Assembly (NCBI GenBank): GCA_002293475.1
Contig: DBDG01000055.1
Location: 1 to 29,966, forward strand
Direction of reading: 5' to 3'
Origin: Lachnospiraceae bacterium UBA938
Lineage (GTDB): Bacteria; Bacillota; Clostridia; Lachnospirales; Lachnospiraceae
Length of the DNA stretch: 29,966 nucleotides
Positions 1 to 7,763 of this stretch are shown here, in pieces. A program made the translations under genes and the position numbers. The first letter of the stretch is position 1, and each line of letters begins with the position of its first letter. Below the pieces are notes generated by a model. The model ran no database searches and was not told where the DNA came from. It saw only the letters and a program-made list of their open reading frames with translations.

Positions 1-11
1 TACTATTTATT

Positions 12-17
12 TGTCAA
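12..17 (-). promoter_or_regulatory. possible -35 element of a leftward promoter cut by the window edge
   Basis: Read on the minus strand, positions 17 to 12 give a perfect TTGACA. It is followed by an AT-rich spacer that runs off the left end of the window. A -10 element at normal spacing would lie outside, so only half of the promoter can be seen. It points away from the cvpA-like gene and would serve whatever lies to the left. This is an inference from one hexamer. Confidence 0.35.
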
Positions 18-108
18 GGTGCTTTCCTCGCGCTTGCATCATTTAGCAGGTGTGCGACTTTCATATGATATCAGATAGTGCCCATATTGTCAACGGTTTT
101 TTAATAAT

Positions 109-492
109 TTATAAACCTATGCTGAAATATTTTAATACCCTGACGATAATTGCTACGAGTACTACCGCCTCAGCTGCCCCTAATACTGCTCCTAATAATG
201 CGTTCAGCCCATTTATAATCGGTAGTTTGGAAATAAGTTTCAGGGATGTAAATAAGACACTGACGATTTTATAGATCAGGCACAAGACAAACAGCGCGAT
301 TACTGCCTGAATTAATTTGGTAATCTGTGCTTCCATATAGCCGTCTATAGCCATCAATATAAGCGCCAGGCAAAAGCCGGCTATTACCATAGACAGCAAA
401 GAAATGATTTCCCCAATCATTCCTTTTTTAAAACCCGCCACTATGCGCCATATAAAAATTATAGCAATAATAACCAATGCCACATAATACAT
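109..492 (-). CDS. CvpA-like membrane protein
   Basis: A 127-residue integral membrane protein with four predicted membrane segments at about residues 1-20, 27-49, 57-81 and 96-120. The length, the basic loop after the first segment (GFKKGMIGE) and the Gly/Ala-rich last segment match the CvpA family. That family is named for a colicin V production protein, but in most bacteria its role is unclear and probably concerns the envelope. The gene is last in a leftward series, 21 bases after the DUF5711-like gene, and is probably cotranscribed with it. The family call rests on topology and general resemblance, not on a diagnostic motif. Confidence 0.7.
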   Translation of the reverse strand: MYYVALVIIAIIFIWRIVAGFKKGMIGEIISLLSMVIAGFCLALILMAIDGYMEAQITKLIQAVIALFVLCLIYKIVSVLFTSLKLISKLPIINGLNALLGAVLGAAEAVVLVAIIVRVLKYFSIGL

Positions 493-513
493 TTAAAAAC
501 TCCCTTTTCAATA

Positions 514-1713
514 CTATCTTAATTCAAATGTATCGATAGAATCAGATGATACTGAAATATATCTGTTTATCGAATCTGTCGGTATGATCAATGCCGTTGT
601 CTTACTTAACATGCCGTTAAACTTTTCTGTTCCATTTATAGTACAGATCATGCAGTTCAAATCATTATAGATAATATACCGGTCTTTCTCAAAGATAATC
701 TCAGTATAATCAAAATCAAAGCTTTTTGAGGTTACCACGCTGCCTTTCTTATCATACACATCAAGCCTGTACATGGTTTCCCCTGATGTATCACGAAATA
801 CCAAGCCTACAAAATCTTCATTATTATATACGCTATGTACTTTCTCCTCCAGCAGATTGGTATTGATAAACAACGGCTTTTCACTCCCACTGAAAAATAC
901 GATACGGTCATCCGAAATCCCGAATGCAGTATCGTTATTCATAAATCTAAGATGCGGCACCACGATATCCCGGTAATTGTAAAAGCTCATGAAATTGCCG
1001 GCATTCCGCCCCACTGGCCCATAATTATAAAATGCCACGGTAGTCTGCATCACCCCGCTGTCCACATATAAATATGAAACCCCTACCAGTTTCCCGTTGG
1101 GCGATATGCTCACACTGACTGGGTAGCCGGACTCATTCATAGTAGTACTGTTATATGCTATCTGCTCACCCAGAGCTGAATAAAGCTCAATCCAAGTAAT
1201 ATCGCCGTCATCTAGGACCACAACGACCACTCCGTTGGCTGCTACGTCGAAATAACGGATAGGAAGGTTAGTATTGATCTCTCCCAGCTTCCCCTCGGCA
1301 CTCATGACATATATGATGCTTCCATTATAGTCCCCCACCGCCGCCACATCCTGGCAGACAGCCACCATCGGATTCTGCATCTCATATGTCTGGTTCCATA
1401 CTGCCGTTCCTTTAGGATCGGTACAGCTGATACCGTCCTTGCTGTAATGCAGGATATTTCCCCCTAGGTTTTTTACTAAGGCTCCTTGCGACGTGCTGAT
1501 TGCCGCCGATACCGTAATGACACTTTCAGCATAGATCCGGTCGCGCCACTGGATATAAAACGCAAAGATTATTCCTCCTGCCAAAAGTAAAATCAGTGCC
1601 GTACGATAAAGAACCGTCAGCTTATGCCCTCTGATTCTCTCTTTATAGTTTATTTTAGGTGACTCAGCCTGGCGTTTTTCCTTTGCCTTCATGTAATCTC
1701 TTATGTTGGACAT
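514..1713 (-). CDS. membrane-anchored DUF5711-like extracytoplasmic protein
   Basis: A protein of about 399 residues with a charged cytoplasmic N-terminus (residues 1-30), one membrane segment at about 31-53, and a long extracytoplasmic part rich in short beta-strand patterns that suggests a beta-propeller-like fold. It resembles the Lachnospiraceae proteins annotated as DUF5711, but this assignment is from memory. The ATG at 1713 is chosen because GGAG lies 8 bases upstream; the in-frame GTG at 1722 lacks a suitable ribosome binding site. It lies between a hypothetical membrane protein and a CvpA-like protein on the same strand. No catalytic motif is seen and the function is unknown. Confidence 0.65.
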   Translation of the reverse strand: MSNIRDYMKAKEKRQAESPKINYKERIRGHKLTVLYRTALILLLAGGIIFAFYIQWRDRIYAESVITVSAAISTSQGALVKNLGGNILHYSKDGISCTDPKGTAVWNQTYEMQNPMVAVCQDVAAVGDYNGSIIYVMSAEGKLGEINTNLPIRYFDVAANGVVVVVLDDGDITWIELYSALGEQIAYNSTTMNESGYPVSVSISPNGKLVGVSYLYVDSGVMQTTVAFYNYGPVGRNAGNFMSFYNYRDIVVPHLRFMNNDTAFGISDDRIVFFSGSEKPLFINTNLLEEKVHSVYNNEDFVGLVFRDTSGETMYRLDVYDKKGSVVTSKSFDFDYTEIIFEKDRYIIYNDLNCMICTINGTEKFNGMLSKTTALIIPTDSINRYISVSSDSIDTFELR

Positions 1714-1783
1714 GCTTCTCACTCCATATATGTGGACTGCACATGCCCAGCAAGATGGGCACTATTAATGATAGTAACACAGT

Positions 1784-2350
1784 TCACCCTGTTTTTTCAA
1801 TATATACGATTACTTCTCTGGTAGCTTGAGTAAATCCATACATTTTGCTATAGTCATTAATCGTGCTGATTATGACGGCTAAGACAAGGCAAAAGATTCC
1901 CAATAGCAGCATCTTGATTTTATTTATGATAATCTGATGGATATTTTCCTTTTTTGTCTTGCCGCCAATGATTTCTACACCGCCATTAATATATTGGACA
2001 GTATTTTTGCCTTGCCTTTTACCGGCACCGACTCCCCTAGTGTAGAACAGCATATAGTCCTGCATCGCTTCATTAGCCTCAAAAAAGGAGCTGTACTTTG
2101 TGGGAGTCTTGCTTTCGCTGTTATTTATATGGACAAAGCCCAGAAAGGAGTGTCCGGCAAAAAATTCCCGGCCGGTTTCTTCCGCTGTGCGGCCTTCCTC
2201 TTTGCAGGCGGCTCCATATATAAAAATATGTTTATCTTCTCCAATCTTTTCCGTATGGCCAAATATAGACAAACGCACCGGCTGACTGGCTTCCGATTTA
2301 ATCTTTTTTAGAAAAGTGATTACATAATCCTCGATAAATATCCGCTCCAT
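1784..2350 (-). CDS. hypothetical protein with one C-terminal membrane segment
   Basis: A 188-residue protein I cannot place securely. The N-terminal part of about 105 residues is soluble and mixed alpha/beta. It contains a pattern of small hydrophobic strands, a YGA motif, and a GHS...GFVH stretch that faintly recalls JAB/MPN-like domains, though the full JAMM metal motif is not evident. A single membrane segment follows at about residues 140-162, leaving a short tail outside. The ATG at 2350 has GGAGGGG a few bases upstream and is preferred over an ATG nine codons earlier. It is on the same strand as galM above and the DUF5711-like gene below and may be cotranscribed. Confidence 0.6.
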   Translation of the reverse strand: MERIFIEDYVITFLKKIKSEASQPVRLSIFGHTEKIGEDKHIFIYGAACKEEGRTAEETGREFFAGHSFLGFVHINNSESKTPTKYSSFFEANEAMQDYMLFYTRGVGAGKRQGKNTVQYINGGVEIIGGKTKKENIHQIIINKIKMLLLGIFCLVLAVIISTINDYSKMYGFTQATREVIVYIEKTG

Positions 2351-2466
2351 TGTCCCCTCCGACTCCGATATACACATGTTATTTGTATCATAACATATTT
2401 CTTGCTGTAATCTCGTCGAAACAGGACAGGCTTATAGCAAATTTAGCGCCTTTTTATGACAGTGTC

Positions 2467-3507
2467 TCATACTTCAAACCGATAAACCGTTGTTGAACGA
2501 TAAGGGCGACTAGGTCCAAAGACTGCGGACGGGAACTGCGGCTTATTGGCAGAATCAGGAAAATACTGAGTCTCTAGGCAAAGTGCGCAGCGCCGAATAT
2601 ATGTGGCATTTTCTTTTCCCTGATGTTCGGTGATCATATTACCGGCATAAAACTGTACACCCGGTAAGTCGGTATAGGTTATCATGCATCTTCCCGACCG
2701 AGGGTCTTTCAGTCTGGCAATCTCTTTCAGCGACCCATCCGCACCGTCGATCACCCAGTTGTGATCATAACCTAGCCCCAGCTTCAGCTGTTCAAAATCA
2801 TCGTCTATCCTGTCGCCTATTCTACGCGGTTCCGTAAAATCCATCGGTGTTCCCGCAACCTGGGCTATTTCCCCTGTCGGAATCGACCCCTCAAAAACGG
2901 GAGTATAGTGGCTGGCATGTAGTGTCAGGATATGATCGCAGATGCTTTGGTCCTGATGCCCTGACAGATTGAAATAGGCATGGTTGGTCATGTTAATAAT
3001 CGTATTCTTGTCACTTTCTCCACAATACTCGATTCTTAATTCATTCTCTTCGGTCAGGCTATAAGTGACAGATACTTTTTTATTTCCGGGAAAGCCCATG
3101 CTGCCGTCTTTATCTTCTAAGGAAAAGGTAACCCCGTTATCATTTTCCTGGCCGTTCCAGACACGCAGCTGATAGCCCAAGGTCTTATGGCTGTGCAGGT
3201 TGTTTACACCGACATTGGCTTCCAGCTTGTACGTGATGCCTTCCAAGGTAAAACTGGCGTTGCCGATACGGTTGGCATTAGGTCCTACAGTGGAGCCAAA
3301 GTTAGGACTTACTTCTATATAATCTTCCACATTGTCATAGCCTGTCACCACATCGGTTAGATTACCGGCGGCATCAGGCACCAGCAGATTCACTAAAGTT
3401 GCCCCCAGATTCATTACGTCCGCACGCATCCCCTTACTGTTAGTCAGGGAATATAGGATTACCTCCTGACCCTTGCACTGTCCAAATAAATTCTTCTCTA
3501 CGCTCAT
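2467..3507 (-). CDS. galM: aldose 1-epimerase (galactose mutarotase)
   Basis: A 346-residue cytoplasmic enzyme that interconverts alpha and beta anomers of aldohexoses, feeding galactose or glucose into catabolism. The length is normal for the family. Visible motifs are the NANRIGN substrate loop (about 77-83), NNLHSH with the first active-site His (105), NMTNHAYFNL with the general-acid His176, GYDHNW, and LCLETQYFPD with the general-base Glu312. The start ATG at 3507 has GGAGG upstream. It lies 38 bases downstream of recR on the same strand and probably ends the pfk-dnaX-ybaB-recR transcription unit. No other Leloir-pathway gene is nearby. Confidence 0.93.
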   Translation of the reverse strand: MSVEKNLFGQCKGQEVILYSLTNSKGMRADVMNLGATLVNLLVPDAAGNLTDVVTGYDNVEDYIEVSPNFGSTVGPNANRIGNASFTLEGITYKLEANVGVNNLHSHKTLGYQLRVWNGQENDNGVTFSLEDKDGSMGFPGNKKVSVTYSLTEENELRIEYCGESDKNTIINMTNHAYFNLSGHQDQSICDHILTLHASHYTPVFEGSIPTGEIAQVAGTPMDFTEPRRIGDRIDDDFEQLKLGLGYDHNWVIDGADGSLKEIARLKDPRSGRCMITYTDLPGVQFYAGNMITEHQGKENATYIRRCALCLETQYFPDSANKPQFPSAVFGPSRPYRSTTVYRFEV

Positions 3508-3545
3508 ATACGCCTCCGTTTATTTCTTATAATGTAATAATTAAA

Positions 3546-4142
3546 CTATAGCTCAATCCTTCCTTCCAGAGCGCGCAGAAGAGTAACCTCGTCAATGTAT
3601 TCCAGATCACCGCCCACCGGAACGCCGCTGGCTATCCTAGTGACCCTGATGCCGCTGGGCTTGATCAGTTTGCTGATGTACATGGCCGTAGTCTCGCCTT
3701 CAAGGCTGGAATTGGTAGCAATAATCACTTCATCCACCTCATCCTGCAGACGCTGGATCAGTTCTTTTAATTTAATATCCCCAGGACCGATGCCGAGCAT
3801 AGGCGAAATCGCGCCGTGCAAGACATGGTAAACCCCTTCGTAGCGTCCGGTTTTTTCATAAGCGGCCAGATCACGGGGTGTTTCCACTACCATGATTATG
3901 CCGGCATCTCTCTTAGGACTGGAGCAGATCGGACACAGTTCCCGGTCAGTCAGCGTATAGCACTGCCCGCAGTAACGGACATGTTCTTTCGCTTCCGTGA
4001 TGGCCTTGGCAAGCCTTTCCACCCGCTCCTTTGGCAAGCCCATTAAATGAAATGCCAAACGTCCCGCCGATTTGGAACCGATGCCGGGAAGCTTGGCCAA
4101 CTCATCTATAAGTTTATTAATATGCCCGCTGTAAAAATCCAT
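3546..4142 (-). CDS. recR: recombination mediator protein RecR
   Basis: A 198-residue RecR, which with RecF and RecO loads RecA onto gapped DNA coated with single-strand binding protein. It has the N-terminal helix-hairpin-helix (LAKLPGIGSKSAGRLAFHL, about 15-33), a C4 zinc finger (Cys58, Cys61, Cys70, Cys73), and a Toprim domain from about 80 to 175 beginning IIMVVETPRD. The length is normal. Its ATG overlaps the stop of the ybaB-like gene by one base (TGATG), showing translational coupling. The dnaX-ybaB-recR order is conserved across Firmicutes. Confidence 0.97.
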   Translation of the reverse strand: MDFYSGHINKLIDELAKLPGIGSKSAGRLAFHLMGLPKERVERLAKAITEAKEHVRYCGQCYTLTDRELCPICSSPKRDAGIIMVVETPRDLAAYEKTGRYEGVYHVLHGAISPMLGIGPGDIKLKELIQRLQDEVDEVIIATNSSLEGETTAMYISKLIKPSGIRVTRIASGVPVGGDLEYIDEVTLLRALEGRIEL

Positions 4143-4495
4143 CAGAACGGCAGACCTCCGCCCATTCCCAAACCGCCTGACATCTTATTCATTGCTTCCT
4201 CATTGGCCGCGTCTGCCATCCGGATCGCTTCATTAGCGGCTGCCATAATAAGGTCTTCCAGCATCTCAATATCCTCCGGATCGACTACATCCTTGGATAA
4301 GGCGACTTTGGTTATCACCTTGCTGCCGGTAACGGTTACTTCTACCGCACCGCCCCCTGACTTGGCGGTAAATTCTTTGGTTTCCAGTTCCTTTTGATTT
4401 TCTTCCATCTGACGCTGCATTCTCTGTGCCTGCTTCATCAGATTACTCATGTTGCCCGGCATGCCGCCGCCGGGAAAACCTCCACGTTTTGCCAT
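4142..4495 (-). CDS. YbaB/EbfC family nucleoid-associated protein
   Basis: A 117-residue protein of the YbaB/EbfC family, small DNA-binding dimers associated with the nucleoid and usually encoded between dnaX and recR, as here. It starts with the Gly-rich MAKRGGFPGGGMPGNMSNLM segment, then the typical MKQAQRMQRQMEENQKELE helix and the EFTAKSGGGAVEVTVTG beta region. A longer frame opens upstream at 4561, but its first 22 codons would overlap the end of dnaX and do not resemble the family. The ATG at 4495 has AAGGA about 8-9 bases upstream. It is coupled to recR by a one-base overlap. Confidence 0.93.
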   Translation of the reverse strand: MAKRGGFPGGGMPGNMSNLMKQAQRMQRQMEENQKELETKEFTAKSGGGAVEVTVTGSKVITKVALSKDVVDPEDIEMLEDLIMAAANEAIRMADAANEEAMNKMSGGLGMGGGLPF

Positions 4496-4550
4496 TATTT
4501 TATTCCTTTCTGCTGATATTCTCCATGTCATTATCTTGGTTGCTGATCCG

Positions 4551-6170
4551 TCACTCATCATCTTCCTCGATATCCATATGGATGATCTGGGTTAAATCTA
4601 TATATGTGGAATCAAAAGAGTGATCACTATTGATGCTGCGGATGTGGACTTCAATTGCTTTTCCGGCCACCGCAGATAAAATCGTTTCCAGCTGCTGTTG
4701 ATGCTCAGGCTGCTTGAGCAGGTAGTCAGAAGCAAGGCCGTCTTCTACGACAATCAGCAGCTTGCTGTCATCGCCTAGGCTTAAACGGGCTCCCTTCATA
4801 TATGATTTCATCGGCATCGGGATACGGGACAGGATGCCTGGCCAGCTGCTGACGATTTTTTCTACGTCTTGTGGTATCGCTTTCGGTAATGCCGGCCGGC
4901 TGGCTACAGATGCCGTCTTTTTACCGGCGGGAGGGCTGTCCGGCAATAAACCCGAACCCGCAAGTCCTCCGGCCGGCAGATTATCCCCTGCCTGTGCGGG
5001 CATCAAGACGCCGGACTCCAATCTATCCTCCAACTGCCGGATCCTGTCAAGAAGCGACTGATTATCTGTCTCCATGCCGGGCTTGCACAGCTTGATCAAG
5101 GCCATTTCAATCAGGACCCTCTTCTGTGTGGCATATTTAATCTGGCCGGAAAGTTCGGAAAAGATGCGGATATACCGCATAATAATATTTACGTCGGCTA
5201 TCTGTGCTTCTTCTTTTAACCTAGCCATATTTTCCGCCGATGCATCAATCACATCCTCGCTGCCGTCAGAGGTCTTCATCAGCAAAAGGTTCCGTAGGTA
5301 CCACGTAAAATCAACAATAAACTGCCCCAGCTCACGCCCCTGCATCACGATTTCTTCCAGCAGTTCAACGCCACCTGTCACGTTGCCTTCCAGACAGGCA
5401 CGGAACAAACGGCTGAACACTTCGGTATCGACCGCGCCGAGAACCTCCAGTACTTTATCATAGGTGAGCTCTTGACCAAAATAAAAAGCAATACATTGGT
5501 CCAGCAAGCTCAAGGCATCCCTCAGCGCCCCGTCCGCCGACTTAGCAATGTAGTGAATAGCCTTTTCCTCGGCCTTGATCTGTTCCTCGGCCATCAGCTT
5601 TGTTAGTACTTCTGAAATGGTCTCTACGGTGATGCGTTTAAAGTCATAACGCTGGCATCGAGACATAATGGTGACCGGTATCTTATGCACTTCTGTCGTG
5701 GCTAGGATAAAAATAACATATTCGGGCGGCTCCTCCAAGGTCTTTAATAAAGCATTGAAGGCTCCGATCGAAAGCATATGGACTTCATCGATAATATAAA
5801 CCTTATATTTTCCTTCGGCCGGCGAATAGGCCACTTCATCAACTATCTCACGGATGTTGTCAACGCCGTTATTGGAAGCGGCATCAATCTCCATTACATT
5901 CATGCTGGCACCCGCCGCAATCGTCCGGCACATGACACATTCCCCGCAGGGGCTCCCTTCTATAGGCTGTTCGCAATTGGCCGCCTTAGCAAAAATCTTG
6001 GCAACGGAAGTCTTTCCGGTTCCTCTAGTTCCGCAAAAAAGGTAGGCATGGCCGATCCGGCCTGCCTTTATCTGATTCTTTAACGTAGCTACGATCGGAT
6101 CCTGGCCTTTTACATCCTCAAAGCGATGGGGGCGGAATTTCCTGTATAACGCTGTATATGACCTTGCCAT
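4551..6170 (-). CDS. dnaX: DNA polymerase III subunit gamma/tau
   Basis: A 539-residue clamp-loader ATPase of the replicative polymerase. The AAA+ domain shows Walker A GTRGTGKT (47-54), a four-Cys zinc module (CEQPIEGSPCGECVMC), Walker B with DEVH, and the SRC arginine-finger motif after IPVTIMSRCQR. The clamp-loader oligomerisation domain follows to about residue 365. A Gly/Pro/Ala-rich linker (about 385-430) then leads to a C-terminal tau-like region ending in an acidic tail. The start ATG at 6170 is preceded by AAAGGATGAGG. It lies 45 bases downstream of the phosphofructokinase gene and 55 bases upstream of the ybaB-like start. Confidence 0.97.
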   Translation of the reverse strand: MARSYTALYRKFRPHRFEDVKGQDPIVATLKNQIKAGRIGHAYLFCGTRGTGKTSVAKIFAKAANCEQPIEGSPCGECVMCRTIAAGASMNVMEIDAASNNGVDNIREIVDEVAYSPAEGKYKVYIIDEVHMLSIGAFNALLKTLEEPPEYVIFILATTEVHKIPVTIMSRCQRYDFKRITVETISEVLTKLMAEEQIKAEEKAIHYIAKSADGALRDALSLLDQCIAFYFGQELTYDKVLEVLGAVDTEVFSRLFRACLEGNVTGGVELLEEIVMQGRELGQFIVDFTWYLRNLLLMKTSDGSEDVIDASAENMARLKEEAQIADVNIIMRYIRIFSELSGQIKYATQKRVLIEMALIKLCKPGMETDNQSLLDRIRQLEDRLESGVLMPAQAGDNLPAGGLAGSGLLPDSPPAGKKTASVASRPALPKAIPQDVEKIVSSWPGILSRIPMPMKSYMKGARLSLGDDSKLLIVVEDGLASDYLLKQPEHQQQLETILSAVAGKAIEVHIRSINSDHSFDSTYIDLTQIIHMDIEEDDE

Positions 6171-6215
6171 GACCTCATCCTTTCAAAATGCCGCTTCCTG
6201 CGGATAGATCAATGC

Positions 6216-7289
6216 TCAATCGCCAAAACATATCCCCAGCATCTTGGCTTCTTTCACGATGCTGGCATCCGGTGAGACTGACTTTAATTTTCCAGCTACA
6301 TCCTCTAACGGCACTTTTACAACTTCACGATTTTTATATCCTACCATAAATCCATACTCGCCATCGAGAATAAGCCGCCCCGCCTCTGAGCCTAGGCGGC
6401 TGGCAAATACCCGGTCATAAGGACAAGGGCTCCCGCCCCTCTGGGTATGGCCGGGCACCGTTACCCAGACATCTTGCCCGGTCTTTTGCGTAATCTGCCC
6501 GGCTATCTCATAGGAGACGGAAGGGTATGGATAGTTTTTCATTTTTTCCTTTAATTCCTTTTTGGAAAGGGCGGCATCTTCCTTGGATATGGCTCCCTCT
6601 GCCACGGCCAGAATGGTAAAAAGGCTACCACGCCGGTGGCGTTCATTGATGGCCTGTACCACTTTATTGATGTCATAGGGGATCTCCGGAATCAAGATGA
6701 TGTCCGCACCACCAGCCATGCCGGCATTGAGGGTAAGATACCCCACCTTATGCCCCATCACCTCCACGATAAACACCCGTCCATGCGATGCCGCCGTAGT
6801 ATGGATGCAGTCAATGGCTTGGGTAGCGATATCGACCGCGCTCTGAAAGCCAAAGGTCATATCGGTGCCCCAGAGGTCATTGTCAATCGTCTTGGGCAAG
6901 GTAATGATATTCAGTCCCTCTTCCCGTAGCAGGTTAGCGGTTTTATGTGTACCGTTCCCGCCGAGGATGACCAGACAGTCCAAGCGCAGTTTATGGTAAT
7001 TGTGTTTCATGGCCTCTACTTTGTCCAGCCCGTTCTCGTCCGGCTCCCTGATGGTCTTAAACGGGGTCCGGGAACTGCCGAGGATCGTACCGCCTTTCGT
7101 CAGGATGCCGGAAAAATCCGCCCCTGTCAACATCCGGAAATTGGCGTATATCAAGCCCTTATAGCCGTTCAAAAACCCATATATCTCCACATCTTCACCG
7201 CTGACCGACAGACTCTTTACTACGCCGCGCATGGCAGCATTCAAAGCCTGGCAGTCGCCGCCGCTGGTCAACAACCCGATTCTCTTCAT
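6216..7289 (-). CDS. 6-phosphofructokinase, group III type
   Basis: A 357-residue enzyme phosphorylating fructose 6-phosphate to the 1,6-bisphosphate in glycolysis. Motifs are LTSGGDCQALN at the N-terminus, GGNGT at 110-114, the catalytic PKTIDND at 132-138, VEVMGHKVGYL, and GHTQRGGSP. By alignment to E. coli PfkA, the position that selects ATP or pyrophosphate is Gly113 (ATP-like), the preceding Asp is Asn112, and Lys133 replaces the Gly of ATP enzymes. This mixture is typical of group III enzymes, whose phosphoryl donor cannot be read from sequence with certainty. The ATG at 7289 has GGAGGG 8 bases upstream and is preferred over an in-frame start 11 codons earlier. It leads the leftward transcription unit. 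Confidence 0.93.
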   Translation of the reverse strand: MKRIGLLTSGGDCQALNAAMRGVVKSLSVSGEDVEIYGFLNGYKGLIYANFRMLTGADFSGILTKGGTILGSSRTPFKTIREPDENGLDKVEAMKHNYHKLRLDCLVILGGNGTHKTANLLREEGLNIITLPKTIDNDLWGTDMTFGFQSAVDIATQAIDCIHTTAASHGRVFIVEVMGHKVGYLTLNAGMAGGADIILIPEIPYDINKVVQAINERHRRGSLFTILAVAEGAISKEDAALSKKELKEKMKNYPYPSVSYEIAGQITQKTGQDVWVTVPGHTQRGGSPCPYDRVFASRLGSEAGRLILDGEYGFMVGYKNREVVKVPLEDVAGKLKSVSPDASIVKEAKMLGICFGD

Positions 7290-7311
7290 ATTACGGACCC
7301 TCCTAATGCGT

Positions 7312-7327
7312 ATGTTTTTCAAAACAT
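7312..7327. repeat. 16-bp inverted repeat at the predicted pfk transcription start
   Basis: ATGTTTT-TC-AAAACAT is a perfect inverted repeat with 7-bp arms. It sits directly downstream of the leftward -10 box at 7334-7339, so it would cover about +1 to +16 of the pfk transcript. This position suits a repressor operator. The short two-base centre argues against an RNA hairpin. No known operator consensus is recognised. Confidence 0.4.
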
Positions 7328-7333
7328 GGTTCC

Positions 7334-7362
7334 ATTATATATTATTTTCGGGAACCTCACAA
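7334..7362 (-). promoter_or_regulatory. housekeeping-type promoter for pfk-dnaX-ybaB-recR
   Basis: On the minus strand TTGTGA (7362-7357) and a perfect TATAAT (7339-7334) are separated by 17 bp. It lies about 45 bases upstream of the phosphofructokinase ATG. It is back to back with the tRNA-Ser promoter, the two -35 boxes being only 11 bp apart. Confidence 0.65.
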
Positions 7363-7373
7363 TAGTTTTTGTC

Positions 7374-7403
7374 TTGACTTGTGCCAAGGGTTCATACTAT
7401 AAT
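7374..7403 (+). promoter_or_regulatory. housekeeping-type promoter for tRNA-Ser
   Basis: TTGACT (7374-7379) and a perfect TATAAT (7398-7403) with an 18-bp spacer lie about 70 bases upstream of the tRNA-Ser 5' end. Transcription would start near 7410 and leave a leader of about 65 bases to be removed by RNase P. Confidence 0.7.
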
Positions 7404-7474
7404 GAGTGTCGGTGGAAGAAGTACCGTTTTATGGATTTGCGCAAGTTTTATGTTGATATTTGTGTTTATATTGT

Positions 7475-7562
7475 GGAGATGTACCCAAGTGGCTGAAGGG
7501 TCCGCACTCGAAATGCGGTAGGTCGCTTACGCGGCGCAAGAGTTCAAATCTCTTCATCTCCG
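7475..7562 (+). tRNA. tRNA-Ser (anticodon CGA)
   Basis: An 88-base class II tRNA. The acceptor stem GGAGATG pairs with CATCTCC and is followed by discriminator G. The anticodon stem is CCGCA/TGCGG with loop CTCGAAA, giving anticodon CGA, which reads UCG. The long variable arm (about 7518-7539) is typical of tRNA-Ser, and the T-arm carries GTTCAAATC. The CCA end is not encoded. Confidence 0.95.
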
Positions 7563-7564
7563 TT

Positions 7565-7600
7565 AAAAAGTCGAAGCTTTTTGCTGCGGCTTTTTTGTTT
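7565..7600 (+). terminator. rho-independent terminator after tRNA-Ser
   Basis: An arm at 7565-7573 (AAAAAGTCG) pairs with 7587-7595 (CGGCTTTTT) with one T-G wobble, and a T-rich run to 7600 follows. It begins two bases after the tRNA, so the tRNA is probably monocistronic and the downstream VIT gene needs its own promoter. Confidence 0.7.
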
Positions 7601-7636
7601 TACAGAAGTAACCTGCCTACTCTTATTCCCTTCATA

Positions 7637-7702
7637 TATGCAACAATGATGCAATTTTTATGCAGATTGGATGCATGTGTGATGCCAGTATGATGCCACG
7701 CG
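7637..7702. repeat. six tandem 11-bp units sharing KATGC, upstream of the VIT/exosortase genes
   Basis: The units start at 7637, 7648, 7659, 7670, 7681 and 7692: TATGCAACAAT, GATGCAATTTT, TATGCAGATTG, GATGCATGTGT, GATGCCAGTAT and GATGCCACGCG. The ATGC core is identical in all six, the first base is T or G, the sixth is A (four) or C (two), and the last five bases vary. An exact 11-bp step puts every core on nearly the same face of the helix. This is the layout of tandem half-sites for cooperative winged-helix response regulators such as PhoP/OmpR types (6-bp site plus 5-bp gap). The array ends about 60 bases before the VIT gene start and just upstream of an AT-rich possible -10. Calling it an operator array is inference; the repeat itself is directly visible. 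Confidence 0.85.
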
Positions 7703-7763
7703 ATAATAATATAGCTTTATCAACCTTGATAACAAAGGTAAAAAAGCAAAGGAGTCCTGCAAA

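Noticed and set aside
4900..4930. Programmed -1 frameshift site in dnaX giving a short gamma form
   Set aside because: The local sequence is T AAA AAG with only five A residues rather than the A AAA AAG heptamer, and the -1 frame stays open for about 45 codons instead of stopping at once.
6171..6215. Signal recognition particle RNA gene next to dnaX, as in Bacillus
   Set aside because: The gap is only 45 bases and holds no conserved SRP RNA hairpin.
6945..7496. Long reading frame (183 codons) opposite the start of pfk
   Set aside because: It covers the pfk coding sequence, both promoters and part of the tRNA-Ser gene on the opposite strand, so it cannot be a real protein.
7637..7702. The 11-bp array as a CRISPR or plasmid-type replication origin
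   Set aside because: The units are far too short for CRISPR and there are no spacers. No rep gene or DnaA boxes are next to it, and a promoter-proximal place before an operon fits regulation better.
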